A stretch of DNA of 39,611 bases from Candidatus Competibacter denitrificans Run_A_D11 (GTDB lineage Bacteria > Pseudomonadota > Gammaproteobacteria > Competibacterales > Competibacteraceae). The notes below the pieces were generated by a model, which worked only from the letters and a program-made list of their open reading frames with translations, had not been told where the DNA came from and did no database searches. The DNA is taken from the NCBI RefSeq assembly GCF_001051235.1, contig NZ_CBTJ020000113.1, positions 1 to 39,611 of the forward strand. The letters run 5' to 3'. The position numbers and the translations under genes were made by a program. Shown here piece after piece: positions 22,358 through 31,108 of the stretch (positions are counted from its first letter, which is position 1; each line of letters opens with the position of its first letter).

Positions 22358-23893
22358 CTAGCAGCCTGTCGGACTATGGTCCTGTAAAATAGCGGAACCC
22401 GTCCAGAGGATGCTGATCGATGAGTCGCTTTCGCCCGATTGACCGTGCCACGGACTTTTTGCTCCCCCCTTCTCTCCCAGAGTGGTTACCCGAGGCCCAT
22501 TTGGCCCGTTACGTCGTGGAGGTCGTCGAGCAACTCAATTTATCGGCCATGGAGCGGGCCTACGCGGGCCGGGGCTACGATGCCTACCCCCCGGCGATGT
22601 TGCTGTCGCTGCTGATCTATGGCTACGCCACCGGGACCTTTTCCAGCCGCCCGATCGAACTGGCCACCTACGATTCCCTGGCGTTTCGTTATATCGCCTG
22701 CAACCTGCACCCGGATCACGACACGCTGGCCCACTTCCGGCGCCGGTTTGGCGCTGAGTTCGAGTCGGCGTTTGTCCAGGTTCTGCAAGTGGCCCGAGAG
22801 AACCCACTCTCGCGGTTTGGCACGGTAAGTTTGGACGGGACCAAGATCCACGCCAATGCCAGCAAGCACAGTGCCTTATCGTATGGTCACGCCGAGAAGA
22901 TTGAAGCCCAACTCAAAGCCGAAGTGGCGGAACTCCTGCAGCAGGCGGACGCGGCGGACCGGTCGGGCCTGCCCGAGGGGATGAACCTGCCGGACGAACT
23001 GGCGCGGCGCGAGACCCGGCTGGCGGCGATTGCCGCAGCCAAAGGCAAGATCGAGGCACGGGCTCAGGAGCGGTTGGCGCGCGAGCAGGCGGCGTATGAG
23101 GCCACGCTGGCCACGCGCCAGGCCACGCAGGCCGCCACGGGTAAGAAGCCGCGCGGGAAGGAACCCCAGCTCCCCCAGCCGGGTCCCCGCCCGGAGGACC
23201 AGATCAACCTGACGGACGAAGAATCGCGCATCATGCCCGTATCCGGTGGCGGCTTCGAGCCGTGTTACAACGCCCAGGCCCTGGTTGACACCGACTCCTT
23301 GCTGGTGCTGGCCGCCCGGATCACCCAGGCCCCCAACGATAAGGAACAGCTCCAGCCGATGCTCGCCGCCGTTCAGGCGTCGCCGGACGGCCTCAACACC
23401 CCCGACCACCTGCTCGCCGATAACGGCTTTTGCAGCGAGGCGAATGTCATCGCCTGCCACGAGGCCGGGATTGAACCGCTGATCGCGCTGGCGCGGGACA
23501 GCCATCATCCGCCCTAGCGGGAACGGTTCAGCGAACCGGCGCCGCTGGCCGGCGAGGCCACCCCGCTCGAGACCATGGCCCATGCCCTGCAAACGCGGGT
23601 GGGGAAGGCCCGCTACGCCTTGCGCAAGCAGACGGTCGAGCCGGTGTTCGGCATCATCAAGTCGGCCATGGGCTTTCGCCAGTTCCTGCTGCGGGGCTTG
23701 GAGCATGTGACCCATGAATGGACGCTGGTCTGCCTGGCCTGGAATCTGAAGCGCATGGCCGTATTGCGCCCATAACGAGGACAACGGCCCGGAAAGGGGG
23801 AATTTTTACCCCACATGGCCTCCAAAAGGGCGGAAATCGCTTTTTAACCCGCATTTGGCTTCGCCAACACCCCCAAATCCGACAGGCTGCTAG
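22358..23893 (+). mobile_element. IS1182-family insertion sequence with CTAG target duplication
   Basis: Terminal inverted repeats CAGCCTGTCGGA (22362-22373) and its complement (23878-23889) bound an element of about 1528 bp. It is flanked on both sides by CTAG (22358-22361 and 23890-23893), the palindromic four-base duplication often seen for this family. One transposase gene fills it. The copy looks recently inserted (ends intact) but the gene carries a stop codon. Confidence 0.85.
22420..23775 (+). pseudogene. IS1182-type DDE transposase interrupted by an amber codon
   Basis: ATG 22420 gives MSRFRPIDRATDFLLPPSLPEW and the family blocks YGRGYDAYPP-like AYAGRGYDAYPPAMLLSLLIY, VSLDGTKIHANASKHSALSY (first Asp), LLADNGFCSEANV (second Asp) and, after TAG at 23515-23517, RKQTVEPVFGIIKSAMGFRQF (Glu) in the same frame to 23775. 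Removing the single stop restores a complete transposase of about 451 residues. The copy is inactive unless the stop is suppressed or is a sequencing error. It could be mobilised in trans. Confidence 0.85.
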
Positions 23894-24031
23894 CGGAACT
23901 ACCAGCAACGATTAAGAAAATGGGGGTTTTCTTGCCTGTTCAGTGGCAGGGAATGTGAGCAGGAGTACGATGAATATACGCACAGAGCGATGATTACGAG
24001 CAGACGGCTGGATGATTGCAAGCGGCTATAT

Positions 24032-24460
24032 CTAGGAAGGCGAAGGGAACCCGATCGTTCCTTCAGCCTCCCGATAGAACCACCGGCACTCTTCCCGGAT
24101 GAACCGGCTGACTTCACGCAACCGCTGCGCCCGACCGTTCACCTTGTAGCGGGCCACAAATTCCACAAGGCCCTCTACATCTTCGGCACCACCCGCTTCC
24201 ACCCGGAGTACCTTCAAGCCGAGCCAAGAGCCAGTTTCCGCGCTGAGATCGAGCGAGGCGGGCCGCGTGGACGGATGCCAAGTTTGCAATAGATAGTCGG
24301 CCCGGCCCCGAACATAGGCCACATAGCGTGAGCGCATCAAGGCTTCGGCGGTGTTCGGATATAAGCTGCTGTCCAGATACCGCCCACAACAGGCCGTGTA
24401 GGCGACTTTCGCCCCGCAGGGGCAAGGATCAAAAGATTTCAATCGAGTTTGAGTGGGCAT
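24032..24460 (-). CDS. ychJ: YchJ-family (UPF0225) SEC-C motif protein
   Basis: 142 aa. It begins with an N-terminal zinc-binding SEC-C-like cluster (DPCPCGAKVAYTACCGRYL) followed by TAEALMRSRYVAYVRGRADYLLQTWHP and VEFVARYKV, REVSRFIREECRWFY, matching the YchJ fold (SEC-C plus NTF2-like core). It shows one zinc cluster at the N terminus only. Physiological role unknown. Isolated, minus strand, right of the IS. Confidence 0.85.
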   Translation of the reverse strand: MPTQTRLKSFDPCPCGAKVAYTACCGRYLDSSLYPNTAEALMRSRYVAYVRGRADYLLQTWHPSTRPASLDLSAETGSWLGLKVLRVEAGGAEDVEGLVEFVARYKVNGRAQRLREVSRFIREECRWFYREAEGTIGFPSPS

Positions 24461-24491
24461 GATTGCATCTCAACGCTTGAGTGAGAGCGTT

Positions 24492-24947
24492 TCACCGCTT
24501 CAAGAACATCGTTTTCGTTGGCCCCATCCCGGCCTCTTGGTAGAGGACTTCCTCTTTAGCCATGAGGAAGTGCGGAACCTGAGCGGGCGCGACATAGACC
24601 GCGCCGGTCGGAATCGCCACCAAGGTTGATTCATCGAACGACGCGCCGAATCCAACGTACAGCGTACCGGACAGCACGGTGCTATTTCGTGCATCCGGAT
24701 GAGTATGCGGTGGAATGTGGCCCCCGGCCTTCAGTTGGACCCGGATCAGGTAGGGTTCCGGCTTCGATTCAGCGCCAAGAATCCATACGGCCTGTAGCGG
24801 AAGACCCCCGGGCGCATCGATCCAGTGCAGCGCATCCGGCAAGATCGGCGTCAGAAGGCCATCATCGGCCACCGCACGGGTGAAGAGGCTACTGGTGATC
24901 GCTAAGATCAAGGCCATCAGGACGAGTTTGGTTCTCAACAGACGCAT
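24492..24947 (-). CDS. Secreted cupin-domain protein
   Basis: 151 aa. A signal peptide of about 28 residues (LVLMALILAITSSLFTRAVADD, cleavage after the ADA-like VAD) precedes a single cupin fold: HIPPHTHPDARNSTVLSGTLYVGFG holds the metal-binding His residues of motif 1 (HTHPD) and TGAVYVAPAQVPHFLMAKEE those of motif 2. Probably periplasmic, with an unknown small substrate. The gene follows ychJ on the same strand and may be co-transcribed. Confidence 0.85.
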   Translation of the reverse strand: MRLLRTKLVLMALILAITSSLFTRAVADDGLLTPILPDALHWIDAPGGLPLQAVWILGAESKPEPYLIRVQLKAGGHIPPHTHPDARNSTVLSGTLYVGFGASFDESTLVAIPTGAVYVAPAQVPHFLMAKEEVLYQEAGMGPTKTMFLKR

Positions 24948-25025
24948 GTGAGTACTTATCAGATTCTAGGGGTCATGCCGCTGACCGCGGGCGGTTTGAC
25001 CGCTTGCCAGCGCCGGTTCTTTCTG

Positions 25026-25352
25026 TCAGCCGGGTCCATGCGCCAGTTTCAGACCGATGATCCCGGCCACAATCAATCCGACCGAGACCAGCCGCATCGC
25101 GCCGGCAGAATCGCCGTAGAACGCAATACCGACGGCGAAGGTACCGACCGCGCCAATGCCGGTCCAGACCGCGTAGGCAGTGCCGATGGGGATGCTCCGC
25201 TGGGCCAGCCACAGGAAGGCCCCGCTGGCGGCCATGCACACCACGGCGATGATCACGCCCAACACGAACCGGCCCGGCGTCTGCGACAGCTTCAGGCCGA
25301 CCGGCCAGCCGATTTCAAACAGGCCGGCCACGATCAGATAAACCCAGGCCAT
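25026..25352 (-). CDS. sugE: SugE/Gdx-type small multidrug resistance transporter
   Basis: 108 aa from ATG 25352 (GGGGGG/GAAAACGCC upstream). Four transmembrane helices are visible: AWVYLIVAGLFEIGWPVGLK with the essential Glu of helix 1 (residue 13), VLGVIIAVVCMAASGAFLWLA, GTAYAVWTGIGAVGTFAVGI and LVSVGLIVAGIIGLKLA. The GWPVGLK-type helix 1 and GTAYAVWTGIGAVG loop are SugE/Gdx (guanidinium exporter) hallmarks. Only 17 bases separate it from the endonuclease gene, so no room is left for a ykkC riboswitch in between. Confidence 0.92.
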   Translation of the reverse strand: MAWVYLIVAGLFEIGWPVGLKLSQTPGRFVLGVIIAVVCMAASGAFLWLAQRSIPIGTAYAVWTGIGAVGTFAVGIAFYGDSAGAMRLVSVGLIVAGIIGLKLAHGPG

Positions 25353-25369
25353 GGCGTTTTCCCCCCATG

Positions 25370-26452
25370 TCAGCGGCGACAGAGCGAGGCGCAGGGTATC
25401 CCATCGCCGTCCCGATCCAGGCTCTTCACCCCGCATTGTATGAGATGGAATTTGGCCTCGTCGCAACTGCTCATCTGCCCGCAAGTGGACTTGGCGCCGC
25501 AAGCCCAGCCCGCCGGGTGGGCAGCGACGAGCGCGGGGGCGGGCAATGTTGCCGGTGTCGATGGCGCGGGAGCGGCCTTGCCGAACAACGCCGCGTAGTT
25601 CTCGACAAAACGGTTGCCCTGGCCCTGAATGGCGGCGATACGCCGGGTGCGCTCGATCTCCCAGGCGTCGGGCGGGTCCTGTCGGCTCCAGGCGGTGAAC
25701 AACTGCTCATCCTGGCGGGACAGGTTAAAACCGTAAGTATCGGCCATGTAGAACATGGTGCGGGCGATGTCGCCCTGAATGTTCTCCGGTGGTTCCACGC
25801 GGCGGATGCCGCTGTCTACCTCAAAGTTGCAAGCTCCGAACACGCGAGGCTCACCCGGAATCATCCCCCAGTTGAAATCACTCCGTTTGCCGTTGACCTC
25901 GCCCACGGCGGGAACCAAGTTCATCAAATCATTGTGAGCGGCCTCGAAGACCGGGTCTACCCGCTGGCAGCAGGCCCGGCCAGAGAGGGTTCGCCCGTCG
26001 CTCTTGGCGCACGCGGGGAAGTCGCCGGGACTGCGCCAGCACGGGCGAAAATTCCCGAATTGCGCGGCAGGGAAAAGGTGCTCGGCTTCGATCTGTTGCG
26101 CCCTGGGCTTGTCGGCCAGGGATTCCAGGCCGCAGCTTCCCAGGTCGATCCGGCGGTCGGCATCGTACCGGCAACCGCAATAGAACGTGATGCGGTGATC
26201 GGCGTAGACCTGCTCGTAAAGTGCTTTCTTGGCCGCCGTAAACGTGCCAGGCGTGTTCGGCAGGTTGCCGGGCGGGGGGGTGGTTCGCGCGACGGGCGGG
26301 CGTTCCGTCGGCGGGGCGGCGGGTTTCCCGTGAAACCAGTCCGTCTGGATGCCCAGGGCGGCGAGCACAGCCAGGGCAATGGCGGTGATGATGCCGGTCA
26401 GGGTTTTGGGAATGGGGGTGGCGGTGCGGGAGCGGGTGGAGCGTTTGGCCAT
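25370..26452 (-). CDS. endA: Endonuclease I with C-terminal excalibur calcium-binding motif
   Basis: 360 aa. An N-terminal hydrophobic segment (LTGIITAIALAVLAALGI) is a signal anchor, then a Pro-rich linker. The EndA/NucM core shows FYCGCRYDADRRIDLGSCG, EAEHLFPAAQFGNF (catalytic His region), EAAHNDLMNLVPAVGEVNGKRSDF and ENIQGDIARTMFYM. The C-terminal excalibur motif is SLDRDGDGIPCASLC, a Ca2+ site of the DxDxDGxxC type. A periplasmic or surface DNase that may take up or degrade environmental DNA. It begins the short minus operon endA-sugE. Confidence 0.92.
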   Translation of the reverse strand: MAKRSTRSRTATPIPKTLTGIITAIALAVLAALGIQTDWFHGKPAAPPTERPPVARTTPPPGNLPNTPGTFTAAKKALYEQVYADHRITFYCGCRYDADRRIDLGSCGLESLADKPRAQQIEAEHLFPAAQFGNFRPCWRSPGDFPACAKSDGRTLSGRACCQRVDPVFEAAHNDLMNLVPAVGEVNGKRSDFNWGMIPGEPRVFGACNFEVDSGIRRVEPPENIQGDIARTMFYMADTYGFNLSRQDEQLFTAWSRQDPPDAWEIERTRRIAAIQGQGNRFVENYAALFGKAAPAPSTPATLPAPALVAAHPAGWACGAKSTCGQMSSCDEAKFHLIQCGVKSLDRDGDGIPCASLCRR

Positions 26453-26531
26453 GGAGGCGGTCCGGTCGGGGTGAAAGGACTAAACTGTAGCAAACAACCG
26501 CCCTGCGTTTTGACCCCGGAGACACCCGCCC

Positions 26532-27179
26532 ATGCCCGATTTGGCCCTGCTGTACGACGATTTGGCGGAAACCTACGCCGCCGGCCGGCATCTCTTCGAC
26601 ACCACGCCGGTTCTGGAGGAGTTCGCGCGCTTTCTCCCGCCGGGCGTGCGCGTCCTGGATGCCGGTTGCGGGGCCGGGGAACCGGTCGCCCGCTACTTCG
26701 TCGAGCGGGGGGATACCGTGACCGGCATCGACCTCTCGGAACGGATGCTGGCGCTGGCCCGGCGGCAAGTGCCGGAAGCGACCTTCCAGCGGATGGACGT
26801 GCGCGCGCTGGAGTTCCCGCCGGCCTCCTTTGACGGCATCGCCGCTGTTTACGTGGTCTTCCATCTGCCCCGCGCTGAACATGCAGCCCTGTTTTCGGGG
26901 TTCGCGCGGGTGCTGACGCCAGGCGGGGCGCTGCTGCTGACGCTGGCGACGCGGGAGTACACCGGCCAGGACGAGTTCGACGGCGAGAGGGAGTTCCTGG
27001 GGCGGCGGCGGCCCTACAGCCACGACCGGCCCGAGGTCGGGCTGGGCAAGCTGCAAGCGGCGGGGCTGGCGGTGGTCAGCGCCCGGCTGATCGACACCGG
27101 CGGAGAGACCTTCTACTGGGTGATTGCCCGCAAGCCGGTGGAGCAGAAGGGTATCCCACCGGATCATGATACGCTTTAA
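26532..27179 (+). CDS. Class I SAM-dependent methyltransferase
   Basis: 215 aa. The Rossmann fold shows motif I VLDAGCGAGEPVARYFVERG, motif II GIDLSERMLALAR and motif IV-like FDGIAAVYVVFHLPRAEHAALF, with PGGALLLTLATREYTG following: the Methyltransf_25/11 pattern for small-molecule methylation. Substrate unknown. It lies divergently from endA. Confidence 0.9.
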   Translation: MPDLALLYDDLAETYAAGRHLFDTTPVLEEFARFLPPGVRVLDAGCGAGEPVARYFVERGDTVTGIDLSERMLALARRQVPEATFQRMDVRALEFPPASFDGIAAVYVVFHLPRAEHAALFSGFARVLTPGGALLLTLATREYTGQDEFDGEREFLGRRRPYSHDRPEVGLGKLQAAGLAVVSARLIDTGGETFYWVIARKPVEQKGIPPDHDTL

Positions 27180-27219
27180 TCCCTGTTGACCTTTGACGAT
27201 GATCAGGAGCTTCACCCTC

Positions 27220-27327
27220 ATGAAACCCTCCGTTCAGCGTCCCACCGGCGCCTTTGTCGGCGCCTCTTGGGCGGCGCTGTTGATCGGCGCGAGCCGTTAT
27301 GCGGATATCGGTCATGATCAGTGCTGA
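27220..27327 (+). pseudogene. N-terminal fragment of a YiaA-type membrane protein
   Basis: ATG 27220 reads MKPSVQRPTGAFVGASWAAL...LIGASRYADIG and stops after 35 residues. The QRPT-A-F-h-GASWAALL-h-GA start is characteristic of YiaA/YiaB-type inner membrane proteins, whose membrane helices should follow but are missing. Ribosome binding site CAGGAG is present. The fragment runs into the following thioesterase gene. Confidence 0.6.
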
Positions 27328-27742
27328 CCTTGCCGTACATCTTCGCCAAGATGCCTATGCGCATTGGCTTGGCGCAACGATAGAAGCCATAGAGAGTGGC
27401 TACAGTCGTGTGTCCTTGGTGGTCACCGAGGATATGCTGAATTTTCATGGAACCACCCACGGTGGAATCATTTTTGGTTTAGGCGATATTGCCTTTGCGG
27501 CAGCGAGCCATTCACACGGTACAACAGCGGTGGCGCTCAATGTGAGGATTAACTTTCTTCGGGCGACTCAAGTTGGCGATCATTGGGTGGCTGAAGCCAG
27601 GGAAGTCCATTTGGGCGGCGCTACCGCGCTCTACGAGATCACCGTGACGGAAAAGAATCGCGACCCACTGATTGCCAAGAGTCAGGCGATGGTTTACCGC
27701 AAGCGGGAGAGTATTCTTGCCTCTGAATCAACAGTTCCCTGA
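27314..27742 (+). CDS. PaaI-type hot-dog thioesterase
   Basis: 142 aa. The DHGG-type pattern is seen as MLNFHGTTHGGIIFGLGDIAFAAASHSH (active-site Asn/Gly/Asp of the PaaI family) followed by ALNVRINFLRATQVGDHWVAEAREVHLGG. It probably hydrolyses acyl- or aryl-CoA esters. ATG 27314 is chosen because upstream in-frame sequence belongs to the YiaA fragment. The start is uncertain as no strong ribosome binding site is seen. AT-richer than its left neighbours. Confidence 0.85.
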   Translation: MISADLAVHLRQDAYAHWLGATIEAIESGYSRVSLVVTEDMLNFHGTTHGGIIFGLGDIAFAAASHSHGTTAVALNVRINFLRATQVGDHWVAEAREVHLGGATALYEITVTEKNRDPLIAKSQAMVYRKRESILASESTVP

Positions 27743-27748
27743 GAGCAA

Positions 27749-28336
27749 ATGATGATGCTTCAACCACAATGCCGGGTTCTCAGTGTACAAATCGGTAGGG
27801 CATTGCCACTTCAAATGGGCGACCGAACCGTATTGAGCGGTATGGGCAAACAAGCGGTTGAGGGACCCGTTGCCGTGAATAAACTGGGCCTCGATGGCGA
27901 TGAACAAGCCGATTTGACGGTACACGGCGGCCTCTCGAAAGCGGTTTATGCTTATCCCGCAGAACATTACCCGTTTTGGCGGGCGCAAAGATCAGCAAGG
28001 GGACTATCTACCGAGTTGCCGTATGGAACTCTTGGCGAGAATTTAACGCTAACCGGTTTGCTGGAATCCATGCTGTATGTGGGAGATAGGCTGTGTTTTC
28101 CCGACTGTACCTTGCGAGTCACGCAACCCCGCGAACCCTGCGATAAATTCAATGCGGTGATGGGGGACTCCAAAGCCGCCAAAAAAATGGTTCAAAGTGG
28201 TTTTTGTGGTTTTTATTTAGCCGTAGAATTGCCCGGTCGCATCATGGCTGGACAATCCTTTGTAGTAGAGCCGGGTCAGCGTCAATTGCCAATCATGGCG
28301 TTATTTAAAAAAGCTAAGGCTAAATTGATCGACTAA
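27749..28336 (+). CDS. MOSC domain-containing protein (YiiM-like)
   Basis: 195 aa; ATG 27749 is followed by more in-frame ATGs. Conserved blocks are GPVAVNKLGLDGDEQADLTVHGGLSKAVYAYP, YGTLGENLTLTGL, VGDRL, VTQPREPCDKF (the MOSC Cys within REPC) and SGFCGFYLAV. MOSC domains handle molybdenum cofactor sulfur; YiiM-like members reduce hydroxylated purines. Six bases after the thioesterase stop, so co-transcribed. Confidence 0.9.
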   Translation: MMMLQPQCRVLSVQIGRALPLQMGDRTVLSGMGKQAVEGPVAVNKLGLDGDEQADLTVHGGLSKAVYAYPAEHYPFWRAQRSARGLSTELPYGTLGENLTLTGLLESMLYVGDRLCFPDCTLRVTQPREPCDKFNAVMGDSKAAKKMVQSGFCGFYLAVELPGRIMAGQSFVVEPGQRQLPIMALFKKAKAKLID

Positions 28337-28409
28337 CGCCTTAGATACAGTAACGGACCGTTATGTCATTAATCGGATGCCTAAAGAAACCTGTGATTGA
28401 AGGAGTAAC

Positions 28410-28829
28410 ATGAGTTCTACTCTTTGGATCAATCTCCGGGACGGCGATCAATACGAAAGCAATGAATCCGATCACTCGGCTCTGTTGGATCTTGCCGAGC
28501 CACTGGAGCAGTTGGCCGTCAAACTTTCGGTCCAACCGTTGTCGGATTTCTACGATGATACCGACCTCCGCTACAATCTGGACGAAACCGGAGAGTTTGC
28601 AGAAGCGGAAGATGGCTGGCCGGCCGCCGCCGCCCAATGGTTTGACGCTGCTGAGGCGCTGCGTTCGGTTGAGACCCTCCTCACCTATCTACAAGCCCAT
28701 GCCGGGGCCATGGCGGCGACTGAGGTCTGGACACAAGCGGATGTCGAAGCCGACTTGCTCGATTGCAAAGCGGAGCTTGAGCGGGCGGTAGCGGCAGGAA
28801 AGGCGATTCATTTTTGCATCGTGATGTAA
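28410..28829 (+). CDS. Hypothetical acidic protein
   Basis: 139 aa from ATG 28410 with GAAGGAG five bases upstream. It begins MSSTLWINLRDGDQYESNESDHSAL. Strongly acidic and helical, with no transmembrane segment. It resembles no family I can name. Its ribosome binding site, length and codon use support it as real. Confidence 0.7.
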   Translation: MSSTLWINLRDGDQYESNESDHSALLDLAEPLEQLAVKLSVQPLSDFYDDTDLRYNLDETGEFAEAEDGWPAAAAQWFDAAEALRSVETLLTYLQAHAGAMAATEVWTQADVEADLLDCKAELERAVAAGKAIHFCIVM

Positions 28830-28898
28830 GTCACTCAAGGATTTAAACCGTGACGGGTACCGCAGCTCATGAAGAATAATGGCAACGGCCTATTCCCC

Positions 28899-29462
28899 TC
28901 AGCCGTGAAACGCCCCGGGCGAGGCCAGGTAGGCGAGTTCCTCGGCGGTGCTGATCCGGCCCAAAATGGCGTTACGGTGCGGGAAGCGGCCAAACCGCTG
29001 GATCAGCGCGTGGTGATGACGGGCGAAGGGCAAGCTCTCCTCCAGGCCCGGTTGCTGGTATAGCCGCACCGAGCGCTCCTGATCGGCCAACGTCTCGCTG
29101 TGCATGAACGGTAAATACAGAAACTGGCGCTGCTCGGGCGGCAACGCTTGATCGAAGCCGTGGGCCATGGCGCGGTCGGCCACGACCCGGGCGGCCGCTT
29201 CGGTGGCGAAGCTGTCGGGCTGGCCCCGGAACAGGTTCAGTGGAAATTGATCGAGAACGATGACCAGCGCCAGCGCTCCCTCGGCGGTGGTGTCCCAGTC
29301 GGTCAACTGACCGGCCGCCGCCGCCCGATAGGTGGTCAGGAAGCGCGCCCGCAACCGCTCATCAAAGTCGGGCGTGGCGGCGAACCACAACGGCTGAACG
29401 TCCGGCGCAAACCAGAACGCCACCACGTCAGTGGGATAGGCCATGTTTTCCATGAGGGTCAT
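28899..29462 (-). CDS. DUF924-family protein
   Basis: 187 aa with a strong GAGGAGG ribosome binding site before ATG 29462. Typical blocks are DVVAFWFAPDVQPLWF, DERLRARF, LALVIVLDQFPLNLFRGQP, FLYLPFMHSE and HHHALIQRFGRFPHRNAILGR. All-helical TPR-like fold, function unknown. Length is normal. Confidence 0.92.
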   Translation of the reverse strand: MTLMENMAYPTDVVAFWFAPDVQPLWFAATPDFDERLRARFLTTYRAAAAGQLTDWDTTAEGALALVIVLDQFPLNLFRGQPDSFATEAAARVVADRAMAHGFDQALPPEQRQFLYLPFMHSETLADQERSVRLYQQPGLEESLPFARHHHALIQRFGRFPHRNAILGRISTAEELAYLASPGAFHG

Positions 29463-29493
29463 CGGGGTTCCTCCTCAAGCATTCCGGTAACGG

Positions 29494-30036
29494 TTACAGT
29501 GGTCCCTGGCGGTATTGTTGCGCCCGTTGCCATGCCTGCTGCAACTCCGCGTCGCTCAATTCCGCCTGGAGGCTGGGTTGCAAATCCAGCGCCTCCCGTT
29601 CGCCCTGTTCGGCGGCCAGGCCCAGCCAGGCGTAGGCTTCGATCCGGTCTTGCGGTACGCCCTTCCCGGCCCAGTACAAGATCGCCAGGCTGCTTTGCGC
29701 CGGGGCGAAGCCTTGCAGGGCGGATTGTTGGAGCAGGCCAGCGGCCCGCCCGTAATCCTGGTGCGGTTCCAGGGTGTAATAGCTGCCCAACTCACACAAG
29801 GCAGCGGCGCTCCCCTGAGCGGCGGCGTTCCCGATCCAGCGCAACGCGGCCTGCTCATCAGGCGGAATCCCTGTGCCGGTGACGTAATGCAGTCCGAGTT
29901 CCAGTTGGGCGGCGGCATCGCCTCCAGCGGCCCGCTGGTGGAGTGCGGCCAGGGCCGGGGGGATGTCATCGCCGGGATTGGAGCAACCGGCGAGGGTCAG
30001 GCCGAGCAGCAGGACGGCGAGACGGCGGGTATTCAA
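29494..30036 (-). CDS. Sel1-repeat lipoprotein
   Basis: 180 aa from TTG 30036 (GGAAGG upstream), chosen because it directly precedes a lipoprotein signal: NTRRLAVLLLGLTLAGCSN with lipobox LAGC. Sel1-like repeats follow (GDAAAQLELGLHYVTGTGIPPDEQAALRW, then GSAAALCELGSYY and FAPAQSSLAILYWAGKGV). Sel1 proteins are protein-interaction scaffolds, here anchored in the envelope. The start overlaps the stop of the next upstream gene as ATTGA. Confidence 0.85.
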   Translation of the reverse strand: MNTRRLAVLLLGLTLAGCSNPGDDIPPALAALHQRAAGGDAAAQLELGLHYVTGTGIPPDEQAALRWIGNAAAQGSAAALCELGSYYTLEPHQDYGRAAGLLQQSALQGFAPAQSSLAILYWAGKGVPQDRIEAYAWLGLAAEQGEREALDLQPSLQAELSDAELQQAWQRAQQYRQGPL

Positions 30037-30305
30037 TGGACCTTCCGGGCATCGGCCGGCGCGTGCTCGATGCTGTCGATCAGTGCCGCTAGGGCGTAGG
30101 CCATTTCCCCAGCGTTCATCTTGCCGCCCAGGATCAGGTCGGCCAGGTCGCGCAACCGCTCCGGCAACCGGGCGAGCCACTGTTCGCCGGTCTCGTAGGG
30201 GATGCCCTGGCGCTGAGCATGGGCCAGCGCGATCAAGTCCTCGGTGGTGAGGGGCGGTTCAGCGCTGTCGGTGGGGCCGGTGCAGTAGGGAGGGGGGTCT
30301 TCCAT
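30033..30305 (-). CDS. Small hypothetical protein upstream of the Sel1 gene
   Basis: 90 aa from ATG 30305. Acidic N terminus, then TTEDLIALAHAQRQGIPYETGEQWLARLPERLRDLADLIL, mostly helical and soluble. No family recognised. Overlap with the Sel1 start suggests translational coupling. Confidence 0.6.
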   Translation of the reverse strand: MEDPPPYCTGPTDSAEPPLTTEDLIALAHAQRQGIPYETGEQWLARLPERLRDLADLILGGKMNAGEMAYALAALIDSIEHAPADARKVH

Positions 30306-30327
30306 CGTATCGGATTTCCAGCTTGGG

Positions 30328-30831
30328 TTATTCTGTCTTGCGCAACAGGTCGGCGTCAGCGCGTAGCCGTTCAATTCGGGTTTGTTGGTTGCGGATCAGT
30401 GTGTCGTATTTTTGGGTAACGGCGCTCATTTCAGCCGAAATGCTTTGTTCCCAGGTAGCGCCCGCCAGGTTGTTGTTAGCAAGCTGCTTTTTCTGTTGCA
30501 GGGCGCTCAATTCGTTGTTCATTGCTTGGCGGTAATTGGTGATCAATCCTTCCACACTGCCTATCTCGCGGTCGATGTCCTTCAGTCTGCGCTCGCGCTC
30601 CAGGGTGCTGGCGGTTTGCTGGATGCGTTTCAGTTCCTCTGCATCAGTCGGTGAGGTTACTGGGGCCGGAGGCGCTTTCTGGAGGGTGATCTCGCTACCT
30701 TTGGCTGTCGTCGGACAGGGCGCGCTTTGATAGACCACTTGACCGTGTTCGTTGACGCACTTGTTCACGGCCATCGCCGGCCCAGTTGTCAGAGAGAGCA
30801 TGACCACGGATAACAGGCAGGCTGATTTCAT
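30328..30831 (-). CDS. DUF4124-containing periplasmic protein with coiled coil
   Basis: 167 aa. A cleavable signal peptide (ACLLSVVMLSLTTGPAMA) is followed by the DUF4124 pattern VNKCVNEHGQVVYQSAPC, with its two Cys about 15 residues apart, and a long charged coiled coil (LKRIQQTASTLERERRLKD...). Periplasmic. Function unknown. A divergent promoter region with AACATATAACCATAATC lies to its right. Confidence 0.85.
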   Translation of the reverse strand: MKSACLLSVVMLSLTTGPAMAVNKCVNEHGQVVYQSAPCPTTAKGSEITLQKAPPAPVTSPTDAEELKRIQQTASTLERERRLKDIDREIGSVEGLITNYRQAMNNELSALQQKKQLANNNLAGATWEQSISAEMSAVTQKYDTLIRNQQTRIERLRADADLLRKTE

Positions 30832-30887
30832 GGGGGTTCCAATGGGGAGTCTGGTAACATATAACCATAATCACTATAGGGTAGCCC

Positions 30888-31088
30888 ATGGCCTATAGCA
30901 ACGCCGACAAGCAGCAGCGCTACCGCCAGCGCCTGAGCGCACGGGGCTTGGTGCATGTGCAGGGTTGGGTCACACCCGAGCAGGCCGAGGTCATCCGCCG
31001 GATCATGGCGGAGCGGGGCTGGGAAGCGGCGGGCAGGTGCGGCGTCGCGCCCCGTGCGGAGCAGCGAGCGGAGCAGAATGATCCCTAA
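30888..31088 (+). CDS. Small hypothetical protein
   Basis: 66 aa, ATG 30888. MAYSNADKQQRYRQRLSARG looks like a genuine start, with EQAEVIRRIMAERGW after it. Common type of small basic ORF on accessory DNA, no assigned function. Confidence 0.6.
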   Translation: MAYSNADKQQRYRQRLSARGLVHVQGWVTPEQAEVIRRIMAERGWEAAGRCGVAPRAEQRAEQNDP

Positions 31089-31108
31089 TCGCAATGAGGA
31101 ACCGTTTT

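Noticed and set aside
25367..27221. Long plus- and minus-strand frames overlapping endA and the methyltransferase (488 and 430 codons)
   Set aside because: EndA and the methyltransferase have recognisable catalytic motifs in their own frames; the overlapping frames have none.
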